Part shown: positions 31,569-40,900 of the stretch, piece after piece
How the letters are laid out: each line of letters opens with the position of its first letter
How positions within the stretch are numbered: position 1 is the first letter of the stretch
NCBI GenBank assembly: GCA_023433405.1
Contig: JAEZCT010000012.1
Location: forward strand, 16,766-80,765
Length of the DNA: 64,000 nucleotides
Direction: 5' to 3'
Source of the DNA: Bacillota bacterium
GTDB taxonomy: Bacteria; Bacillota; Clostridia; Oscillospirales; Ruminococcaceae
Notes under the pieces: model-generated
Database searches by the model: none
What the model was told of the DNA's origin: nothing
What the model saw: the letters and a program-made list of their open reading frames with translations, nothing else
Translations under genes and position numbers: made by a program

Positions 31569-33188
31569 ATGAAAGAGCTTTACGATGTCATAATAATCGG
31601 TTCGGGCAGCGCTGGCATGACAGCGGGCATCTATGCCGGCAGGGCAAAGCTCAAAACCCTTATAATCGACCGCGACCGCGCGGGGGGTCAGATCAAGATC
31701 ACCTCCGAGGTTGAGAATTACCCGGGTATTCTGCATATCTCGGGGGAGGCGCTTGGGCAGACCATGCGCAAACAGGCCGAAAAGTTCGGCGCGCATTTTG
31801 TACAAACAGTTGTAGAATCGGTTGATTTTACCCAGAGCATTAAAAAAATCCATACGGTGGACGGAGAGTACGAGGCGCTGGCGGTAATTATCGCCACCGG
31901 TGCCGAGCCAAGAAAGCTGGGCTTTACGGGGGAGGATACGTTTCGGGGGCGGGGTATAGGTTACTGCGCCACCTGCGACGGCGAGTTCTTTACCGGTATG
32001 GAGGTTTTCGTGGTGGGGGCTGGCTTTGCGGCGGCGGAGGAGGCGATTTTCCTTACCCGCTATGCCCGCAAGGTGACGGTTATTGCCCGCGAGCCGGAGT
32101 TCACCTGCTCGAAAACCATTGCCGATAAGGTGCTGGCACACCCGAAGATTGAGGTGATGTTCCACACCGAGATTCTGGAGGCAGGCGGTGATACGGTACT
32201 GCGGTTTGCCCGGTTTGTCAACAATCAAACCGGCAAAGAATGGCGGTATAAGCCGACAGGAGGCGACACCACCTTTGGCGTGTTCGTCTTTGTGGGGTAC
32301 ATTCCCCAAAGCGCCGAATATACCGGTCAGGTGCGGCTGGATGAAAGGGGATATATCCCCACCGATGAAAATATGCGAACCAACATCAACGGTGTCTATG
32401 CGGCGGGGGATATCAGACCCAAGGAGCTTCGTCAGCTGGTCACCGCCGTGGCGGACGGTGCGGTTGCGGCGACCAACGCCGAACGGTATGTGGAACACCT
32501 AAGAAAACAGCTTGGTCTTTCTCACGAGGAGTCTGCCGGAGAAGCGCCCTTAGGGACAGCCTTTTTTGATGAGGAGCTGAGCAGGCAGCTAAAGCCGGTG
32601 CTGGACCGCTTCCAGAACACCGTGGGGCTGACGGCAATTCTGGATGAGAGTGAGCTCAGCGCGGAAATAAGGGGCTTTTTGTCCGAGTTTGCGACCTTGA
32701 CCGATAAGGTAAAGGTCAAGCTACTAAGACAGGGGGAGGATGCGGCGACAGAACAGGAAATAAACGCAGGCATTCTACCGACCGTCGCGCTCATGGGGAA
32801 AGCTGGAGAATACACCGGAATCCAGTTCCATGGGGTGCCGGGTGGTCATGAGATTAACTCCTTTATCCTTGCGCTGTATAACGCGGCAGGGCCGGGTCAG
32901 GCCATCGGCGACGACACGCTGGAGAAGATTTCTGCTGTTGACAGGAAGGTGAACCTGAAGGTTGGCGTGTCGCTCTCCTGCACGCTCTGCCCCGATGTGG
33001 TCGCCCTTACCCAGCTCATGGCGCTTAAAAACCCGCTGGTAGAGGCAGAGATGATAGACGTGGCCCGTTACCCGGAGTTTAAAAACCGGTATTCGATTAT
33101 GAGCGTTCCCGCAATTATAGTCAACGATAGTCAGCTCATCTTTGGCAAAAAAAGTCTCGAAGAGCTGGTTGCGCTGGCAAAGGGCTAG
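31569..33188 (+). CDS. AhpF-like peroxiredoxin reductase with reversed domain order
   Basis: A 539-residue flavoprotein. Residues 1-310 are a thioredoxin reductase unit: FAD motif IIGSGSAGMTAGIYA, redox CATC in GYCATCDGEFF, NAD(P) loop VVGAGFAAAEEA and YAAGDIR. The C-terminal part (about 345-539) is the tandem thioredoxin fold that forms the N-terminus of classical AhpF, with VSLSCTLCPDVVALTQ as its CxxC and VPAIIVNDSQLIFGKK as the cis-Pro loop. So the order is reversed relative to E. coli AhpF, an arrangement known in clostridia. It should pass electrons to the AhpC encoded 5 nt upstream. The ribosome binding site is weak. Confidence 0.93.
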   Translation: MKELYDVIIIGSGSAGMTAGIYAGRAKLKTLIIDRDRAGGQIKITSEVENYPGILHISGEALGQTMRKQAEKFGAHFVQTVVESVDFTQSIKKIHTVDGEYEALAVIIATGAEPRKLGFTGEDTFRGRGIGYCATCDGEFFTGMEVFVVGAGFAAAEEAIFLTRYARKVTVIAREPEFTCSKTIADKVLAHPKIEVMFHTEILEAGGDTVLRFARFVNNQTGKEWRYKPTGGDTTFGVFVFVGYIPQSAEYTGQVRLDERGYIPTDENMRTNINGVYAAGDIRPKELRQLVTAVADGAVAATNAERYVEHLRKQLGLSHEESAGEAPLGTAFFDEELSRQLKPVLDRFQNTVGLTAILDESELSAEIRGFLSEFATLTDKVKVKLLRQGEDAATEQEINAGILPTVALMGKAGEYTGIQFHGVPGGHEINSFILALYNAAGPGQAIGDDTLEKISAVDRKVNLKVGVSLSCTLCPDVVALTQLMALKNPLVEAEMIDVARYPEFKNRYSIMSVPAIIVNDSQLIFGKKSLEELVALAKG

Positions 33189-33366
33189 AGCAGTCGGAAT
33201 ACTCTCCGCTACCCGCCCCCCCCCTCGAATTAAAAACGAGAATAGTACAGATAAAAAACCGCACAGCAGCGAAAATAACGTTTGGGTTTTTTGCACCAAT
33301 ATCCGATAAAAAATGCGTCAGAAGCAGTGAGTGCTTTTGACGCATTTTTTGTATCCCTTTTATTTT
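33189..33366. other. Short interval with poly-C tract and terminator
   Basis: Contains a run of about ten C near 33218 and the terminator at 33308. No gene. Confidence 0.5.
33308..33350 (+). terminator. Terminator of the ahp operon
   Basis: AAAAAATGCGTCA and TGACGCATTTTTT form a 13-bp stem around a 17-nt loop, 120 nt after the reductase stop. The flanking A- and T-runs allow use in both directions. Confidence 0.85.
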
Positions 33367-33367
33367 A

Positions 33368-33527
33368 GAACCTGTTCTCATAGCTTGCAATACCATTTAG
33401 ACGGCAATTTTTCCGCCATACTGCGTTGAAAATGCTCGGAATACGTCAAGTATTCCTGCGCTTTTCGCCTTGTCTGGCTAAAAAATTTCTCGTCTCTATG
33501 GTATTTCACACTTATGAGAACAGGTTC
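33368..33527. mobile_element. Second MITE-like element with 15-bp terminal inverted repeats
   Basis: GAACCTGTTCTCATA at 33368 and its inverse TATGAGAACAGGTTC ending at 33527 bound a 160-bp element without coding capacity. Both ends are flanked by TTA, which looks like a 3-bp target duplication. The inner sequence has its own imperfect symmetry. It is unrelated to the eight-copy family and abuts copy 5 of it. Confidence 0.8.
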
Positions 33528-33529
33528 TT

Positions 33530-33630
33530 ATACTATTGTCCGATTTAAAAGAGTATAAAAATCAAGTGAAAAGCTTTAATTTATGAGTTTTCACGCGGAT
33601 TTTTATCGACTCTTTTTGAGGGGATTAGTA
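33530..33630 (+). repeat. Palindromic MITE-like repeat, copy 5
   Basis: About 101 bp; left end changed to ATACTATTGTCC, right end GGGGATTAGTA. It lies directly between the second MITE-like element and the mutY stop codon. Confidence 0.9.
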
Positions 33631-34683
33631 TTAGTTCCAGATAAAGCTCGTATAAGCCGAGAACGCGGTGGGTAGGGCATACGTTTCGGCAAGCTCACTG
33701 GCACTCACCCAGGTATAATCCCCGCCGGCTGCGCCCGCTGAGATATTGGCGAGATAGCCTGTCATATGCCACTCAATATGGGTAAAGATATGTTTGGCAG
33801 GTCCAAGCGGGCGGAGCGACTCACAAGCAACCCCCTGTGCCGCCAGTACGGCGGCGGTCTCCTCCGGAGAAAGGGAACCCTCCAGGTTGGGCAGCTCCCA
33901 CAAACCTGCAAGCAGGCCGGTATTTGCCCGCCTAAGTAGGGCGACTTTTTCATTGCAAATGAGCACCAGCACCGTTTTATCCTCCCGCCTGCGGGCGGTC
34001 CTTGTTTTTTTTGCGGGCAGACGATGGGTAATGCCCGCAAGGTGTGCGGCACACAGGGTGCTTAACGGGCAGCAGTCGCATTTGGGTGCGCCGTTTGGCA
34101 GGCAGACCATCGCGCCAAGCTCCATAAGCGCCTGATTAAAATCCCCCACCCGGGCTTTGGGCAGAAGCTGTTTTACAAGCTCGCCGATGCGTCTTTTCAC
34201 CGCCGTGTTGGCAATATCCCCCTCGTCGGCGGTCAGGCGTGCCATCACCCGCAGCACGTTGCCGTCCACCGCCGTCTCCCGCCTTCCGAAGGCGATGGAG
34301 GCTACCGCCCCCGCCGAATACGCACCAAGCCCGGGCAAGGCCCGCAGCAGCGCCGGATCGTCGGGCAGTTCGCCGCCATGCTGCTCCATCACCACCCGCG
34401 CGGCCTTTTGCAGGTTTCTCACGCGGCTGTAGTAGCCTAGCCCTTCCCAAAGCTTGAGCAAATGCTGCTCATCCGCCTTGGCAAGGGAGGGGATATCCGG
34501 AAGAGCCTCCATGAACCGTTCAAAGTATGCAATGACAGCCTCCACCCGCGTCTGCTGCAGCATAATCTCCGACACCCACACGCGGTAGGGTGCAGGGTCG
34601 CTCCGCCAGGGCAAAACGCGCGCATTTTGGTCATACCAAGCCAGTAAAAGAGAGGGAACCGTTGTAAGATCAGGGGAGTGCAT
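33631..34683 (-). CDS. mutY: A/G-specific adenine DNA glycosylase MutY
   Basis: A 350-residue DNA repair enzyme that removes A opposite 8-oxoG. The N-terminal helix-hairpin-helix glycosylase domain shows LPWRSDPAPYRVWVSEIMLQQTRV, WEGLGYYSRVRNLQKAA, and LPGLGAYSAGAVASIAFG followed by the catalytic Asp in VDGNVLRVMARL. The iron-sulfur cluster Cys lie in CLPNGAPKCDCCPLSTLC. The C-terminal Nudix-like 8-oxoG recognition domain (about 225-350) includes LLAGLWELPNLEG and HIFTHIEWHM. The stop codon touches repeat copy 5. It is a single-gene unit divergent from the large glucan synthase gene. Confidence 0.95.
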   Translation of the reverse strand: MHSPDLTTVPSLLLAWYDQNARVLPWRSDPAPYRVWVSEIMLQQTRVEAVIAYFERFMEALPDIPSLAKADEQHLLKLWEGLGYYSRVRNLQKAARVVMEQHGGELPDDPALLRALPGLGAYSAGAVASIAFGRRETAVDGNVLRVMARLTADEGDIANTAVKRRIGELVKQLLPKARVGDFNQALMELGAMVCLPNGAPKCDCCPLSTLCAAHLAGITHRLPAKKTRTARRREDKTVLVLICNEKVALLRRANTGLLAGLWELPNLEGSLSPEETAAVLAAQGVACESLRPLGPAKHIFTHIEWHMTGYLANISAGAAGGDYTWVSASELAETYALPTAFSAYTSFIWN

Positions 34684-34925
34684 AAGTTATATCATCCTTC
34701 ACGATTATTATTGATAAGAATCTATGTGTGCAGCTGCGGCATCTGCCGCTTTTCATTTCATGGGTTAGTATAACACATCGCTTAAGAAATTAAAAACCAG
34801 CAAAACGGTATTATGACTGCCGCCGGTTTAAAACGAGAATCGTAAAGCAGCCCAAGAAGGAGTGAATTTTTAAGAACCCCAGCGTCAACAATATCCATAA
34901 TAATCGGTTTAAGGAGCATCATGCC

Positions 34926-37900
34926 GTGAAGACAGGAAACGCCGAGGGAAAGCTTGACCGTGTGAAACTAAAAAAGCCTGCCGCGTTGCGCAAAAAAACG
35001 GCCAAGGAGATTGCGGCGTTGTGGTCCATGTACCGGCGCGTCAGCCGCGAGCGAAGCCGCCCGGGCGCATGGCAGTGGCTGTACGATAACTATTATACCC
35101 TTCAGGCGGAAGGCAAATCGGTGCTGCGCTCCCTCAAGGAACAGGCTCCACTGCCAGAGGAGGACGACGCGCCTGTAACATTCACATTAATCAATACAAG
35201 CTTTGCGGGAGAGCGCGTAGAGCTTACCGGAGAGAATCTGGAGGAGTTTCTCCGAACGGCGCAAGCAAATACCCCGCTGTCGGTGGCGGAGCTCTGCTTT
35301 GTGCCTACCGCGCTGCGCTGTGCCTTTTTGGGCATTTGCGCGGCGGTGTGTGAGCGCACCGACAATGAGGCGGAGGAGCTGTTCGCCTATGGCATCCGCT
35401 CCCTTCGCGCCATTGCCGATGTGAGCTTTGAGGAGATTCTCGTCAGCTGCAGCGCGGTAGAGCAGCTTTTGCAGCAGGACCCCTCGGGGGACTATGCCAA
35501 GATGGATGAGGAAAGCCGCAACCTGTATCGGTTTAAGCTTTCGCGTATCGCGGCGGCACAAGGCATTACCGAAACCGAGGCCGCTAAAAAAATGCTGGCC
35601 TACGCAAAAAACGGACGTACCCAGAGGGAAAGGCATGTGGGTAACGCCATCTTTCTGCTTGACGACCTTGAAAAAAGGGCTGCCGCCAGAGGACGGGGCG
35701 CACTTGCTTTGCAAATTCTTCTGCCTGCTCTGCTGGCGGCGGCGGTTGGGGTGTTCTTAGGCAGCGTGTGGCTCGCCCTTTTACTCATCCTGCCCCTGTG
35801 GGAGATTATCCGTCCGATGATTGAGCAATTCGCGCTCAAGGGCATTCCGGTGTCTGGGGTGCCGCGCATTGCCGTCAAAAGGGACCTGCCCGAGGGGGCA
35901 TACACGCTGGTGACGGTATCCATCCTACTGCCGCGCCCCGAGGAGGCCAAGCGGCTGGAGGATCATCTGGAGGAGCTGTACCTTACAAACGGCGGCAAGA
36001 ATGTAGGGTTTATGCTGCTTGCCGATTTTAAAGAGGACAAAGCGGTGGATAACCCAAAGGATAAGGCGATGCTTGCCGCCGCCCAAGGGGTGATAACCCG
36101 CCTGAACGCCCGTTTTGGCGACTCGTTTTACCTCTTGGTTCGCCGCAGAAGCTACAACAAGTCCAGCAAAAGCTTTGGGGGCTGGGAGAGAAAGCGCGGA
36201 GCGATTACCCAGCTGGTGCGATATATTCAAGGGCAGAGCATTCCCGTAAAGCTGTTTTGCGGCAGGTACGACACCTTGCGCAAGACGCGGTATCTCCTTG
36301 CCCTGGATGCGGATACCGGACTGCTTCTGGGCGCGGTTGGGCAGCTTGTGGGTACGGCGCTGCATCCCCTAAACCGTGCCGAGGTATCCAAGGAGACGGG
36401 TACGGTAACGCGAGGCTACGGCATTTTTGCCCCGCGCATCTGCGTGGACCTGGATTCCGCGTACAAAACCGGCTTTACCAAGGTCATGGCGGGCTCTGGG
36501 GGCATTACCACCTATGGGGCCTCCTGCCCGAACCTCTACCAGGACCTTTTTGGCGCGGGGGTTTTTTCGGGCAAGGGTCTTATTGATGTACGGGCGTTCT
36601 TTGAGGTAATGGACCGCCGGTTTGAGGAGGGGGTCATCCTCTCCCACGACATTCTGGAGGGGGAATACCTGCGAACCGCCTTTGTGTCGGATGTGGAGAT
36701 GACCGAAACCTACCCCCGCAACGCGTCGAGCTTCTTTTCCCGGCTCCACCGCTGGGTGCGGGGGGATATTCAAAACGCGGGGTATATTCGCTCTGCCGTC
36801 ACACAGGGCGGCATTCGGCAAAAGAATGTGCTGGGCATGGTCTCGCGCTTTAAGCTTATAGATAACGTAAGGCGCGCGGCGACACCGGTAATTGCCTTTG
36901 TGTGTGTGCTGGTTTCGTTCTTTTTGCCCCTGCCCGCAAGCTGCGCCCTTGCGCTGGCGGGCTTTTTTGCCATGACCGGACCATCGTTTGTGTCGGTGCT
37001 GGCGGCGGTGTTTTCCAGCCGCGGGTTTGCGCTTTCCCGGGAGTATTATTCCGATGCCCTGCCCGCCGCGATGGAAAGCCTTGCGCAGGGCTTTTACTTC
37101 TTTGTTTTTTTACCCAAGCACGCCTTTGTGGCGGTGGATGCCATTGCCCGAGCCCTGTACAGGATGTTGGTATCGCACGAGAACCTGCTGGAATGGACCA
37201 CCGCCGCGGACGCGGAGCGGGGCGGGCGGCGGGCGGCGCAAAAGCTGCAGGATGTGCTGCCCTCCATTGCGTCGGGCGCGTTCTTACTGCTTTCGCATCA
37301 GAGCATTCTCCGTTTGTTTGGGGTGTTGTTTTTACTAATGCCGTTTGTTTCGGCGCTTTCGGGCAGGGAAAATACCAAAACCCATAAAATGCCGGATACC
37401 CAGACCCGGGATATCCTGACAGCCTATGCCGCCATGATGTGGCGGTATTACGATAAGACCTGCACCGCGAGGGAGAACTACCTGCCTCCGGATAACGTGC
37501 AGGAGGCTCCCACCTATGCAGTTGCGCATCGAACCTCCCCCACCAACATCGGACTTATGCTTTTGTGCGCTCTTGCCGCGCGGGACTTTCATTTTATCAC
37601 CGGCGACGAGCTGGCTACCCGCCTTGAGCGCACGCTGGGCACCCTCCTGCGCCTTGAGCGCTACCATGGAAATTTGTACAACTGGTACGATACGCGAACA
37701 CTGGCACTGCTGGAGCCTGCGTTTGCGTCGTCGGTGGATAGCGCGAATTTTCTTTGCTGTCTGGTTGCTCTGCGGGAGGGTATTAAGGAATACATCACTG
37801 ATACGGGGCGGCTGGCAAGGCTGACGGCACAGCTAAACGAGCTGATAGACGGCGCGGATCTGTCGGTGTTTTACAATAAGCAAAAGAACCTTTTTTCGGT

Positions 37901-40900
37901 GGGCTACGAGTGCGATACCGGCCGTCTCAGCCGTTCCCATTACGACCTTTTAATGAGTGAGGCGCGACTCACCAGCTATTTTGCCATTGCCCGCGGGCAG
38001 GTGCCAAAAAAGCACTGGGGCGCTCTTGCCCGCACCTTGGCGCGGCAGGGAACCTATGCGGGTCCGGTTTCGTGGGGAGGCAGCGTATTTGAATACTTTA
38101 TGCCTCACCTTTTACTGCCGGTATACGAGGGCTCGCTTTTATACGAGGCGCTGCGTTTTTGCATCTTCTGCCAGCGGGTGCGGGCGCGTTCCCTTTCCGC
38201 CCCTTGGGGTGTTTCCGAAAGCGGGTTCTATGCCTTTGACAACCTGCTTAATTACCGCTACAAGGCGCACGGGGTGCAAAAGCTGGGGCTTATGCGGGGG
38301 CTTAACGCCGAGTATGTGGTTTCTCCCTATTCCACCTTTCTTACGCTGCCCTACGACCTGTATGGGGCAATGAAAAATCTCTTGGAGCTTGAGCGCATTG
38401 GGATGTTGGGGAAATGGGGCTTTTATGAAGCCTGCGATTACACTCAGCACCGAACCGGTGACTACAAGCGCGGGATTGTGCGCAGCTATATGGCGCACCA
38501 TTTGGGCATGAGTATGCTTGCCGTATGCAACGCACTTTATGATGGAAGGATGCAAAGACGCTTTATGGCAGACCGCACGATGAAAAGCGCACAGGAGCTG
38601 TTAAAGGAGAAGATTGCCGAGGGCAGCTTAATCTTTGAGGATGTACCCGAACGGGGCGAGCCGCCCCGACACGGAAGGGAAACGCCCACAGAGGAGGCGT
38701 ACGCCGATGTATCCCCGCAGAGCGCCCACGTACAGCTGCTTTCAAGCGGAGAGATGACGGCGGTGCTCAGTGATTTTGGCGCGCAGCACCTCTTTTGCGG
38801 CGGGGTGGATATTACCCGGCGCACCGCCGACCCCCTGCGTGCCCCCTGCGGCGTGTTCTTTCTCGCGAAGGCGGAGGATACCGTGGTAAGCGCCACCGCG
38901 GCGCCCATGTATGACCCCGGCGCATCCTATAGCAGCAAGTTTCAGGCTACGACCGTGGAGTATTACGGCGTAAAGGAGCCGCTTGAGGCGGGGCTGCAAA
39001 TCTGTGTTAACAACGATTACCCCGCCTGCCAGTATATTGGCGTAATTAAAAACAACACGCCCCGCCGCACAAAGGGCAGGGCGCTTATCTACTTTGAGCC
39101 CGCCCTTGCCCGCTGGCAGGATACCGAGGCCCACCCCGCCTTTACCCGTATGTTCTTGCAGGCGGCCTACGATAAGGCGTCAAGCAGCCTTGTCTTTTCC
39201 CGCCGCACCCGCCCGCAGGAAACCGACGTAAGCGTAGCCGTGGGTTTTTTCGGTGAACAGAGCTTTGAGTATGAAACGGTAAAATCCAACGTGCTGGAGC
39301 TGCCCTACGGCATCCGATCGCTGGAAAAAGCCTTTGACCGTCCCTTTACAGGCGGCGAAGGGGTGCCCGACGCGGTATGCGCCATTCGCGTCTCCTTTGA
39401 GCTTTTAGCGGGGGAGCAAACGCAGCTTTCCTTTATCATCGCGGTGGACGATACCGCCGAGGGGGCCATCTCCCGTGTGGTGGCGGCAAGGCGGCGGGGG
39501 CTGCTGGGCACGGCGCGGGCCGCCCGTTCCCCCTTTGCCACCACCCGCATGGAGGACCGCATCGGGTTAAGCATCCTCCCCCAGCTATTCTATCCCCGGC
39601 GGGAATGTCCCGAGAGCCTCCTTGCGGCGGAACAGAACACGCTGGGCACTCACGGGCTGTGGGGAATGGCCGTATCGGGGGATTACCCCATCGTGCTGCT
39701 GGAGGCAAAGGATGGGGAGGATGTGCGCCGCGCCGAGGGGTATATTAAGCTTATGCAAAAGCTAAGGCTTTGCAATGTGTTTTTTGACCTCATCGTCGCC
39801 TATAACCAGCCCGACCAGGGAGAGGCGCAGGTGCGAGAGGCGCTGGCGGAAACGGCGCGGGACTGCGCGGCGGAGGATTTCATCGGCGCGCGGGTGGGCA
39901 TTCATCCGGTAAACCTTGCGCGGCACGACCCCAATGTGCGCACCCTGCTGTACGCGGCGGCTAGCCATGTGGTGGAGCAATCGCTGGTGCGGGTGCCGGA
40001 GCAGAAAAGGCCGTTTGTGCCCATGGCCATCCTGCCCGTGGCGAAGGAACCTCTTCGGCTGGTGGGGGAGGATAGGATTCTTGGCGGCGCGTTTACCAAG
40101 GAGCGGTTTTATATAACCGGAACCCCCAAAGCCCCCTGGTGCCACATCCTTGCAGGCCCCGCCTTTGGCACGCTCATGTCGGATAAGGCGCTGGGCTTTA
40201 CCTGGGCGGTAAACTCCCGAGAGAACAAGCTGACGCCGTGGTTTAACGACCTTGCCCTGGATAACGTGGGCGAGATGCTGCTAGTAAGAATGGGGGAGGA
40301 GTGCTTTGACCTGGTAAATGGCTCGCTGGCCTCCTTCTCCCGGCGCGACGCGCTGTACGAAGGCAGAATCAAGGGGAAGTCCGGTCAGCTTAAAACTTCC
40401 GTTTCGGTTACAATCATGACAAACGGAAGCGCAAAATACCTTGACGTTTCACTCGAAAACACAGGCGGGGAGGCGGCGGACATCGAGCTGTGCTATTATA
40501 CCGAGCCGGTGCTGGGGGTAAACCGCCGCACCGCGCGCCACATCATTCCTAAGCTTTGCGGTCAAACGCAGGGCGGAGCAAGCCTTGTGCTGAAAAACCC
40601 CTTTAACACGGCGGTAAAGGGCGTAATGGCAATGGGCTGCGATAAAACAGAGCTGCGGTACTGCTGTGACAGGGCGGCCTTTCTGTCCGGCCAATTTAGC
40701 GCCGACCGCCTCACGCCCTCGGATGACCCCTGCGGTGCGGTAATCCACCCCTTTAAGCTGCCGGCAAGCGGCAGGTATACCACCCGTTTTATCCTTAGCT
40801 ACGGCTATGATACCGACACCTGCCTGCGCGCCGCATACGCCCACGCGCAGGAGGAAAAGGCGGAAAACACCATTTGGATTGACACACCGGACAAGACCCT

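Noticed and set aside
31398..32498. 366-residue minus-strand ORF
   Set aside because: Antisense to ahpC and its reductase, both certain genes.
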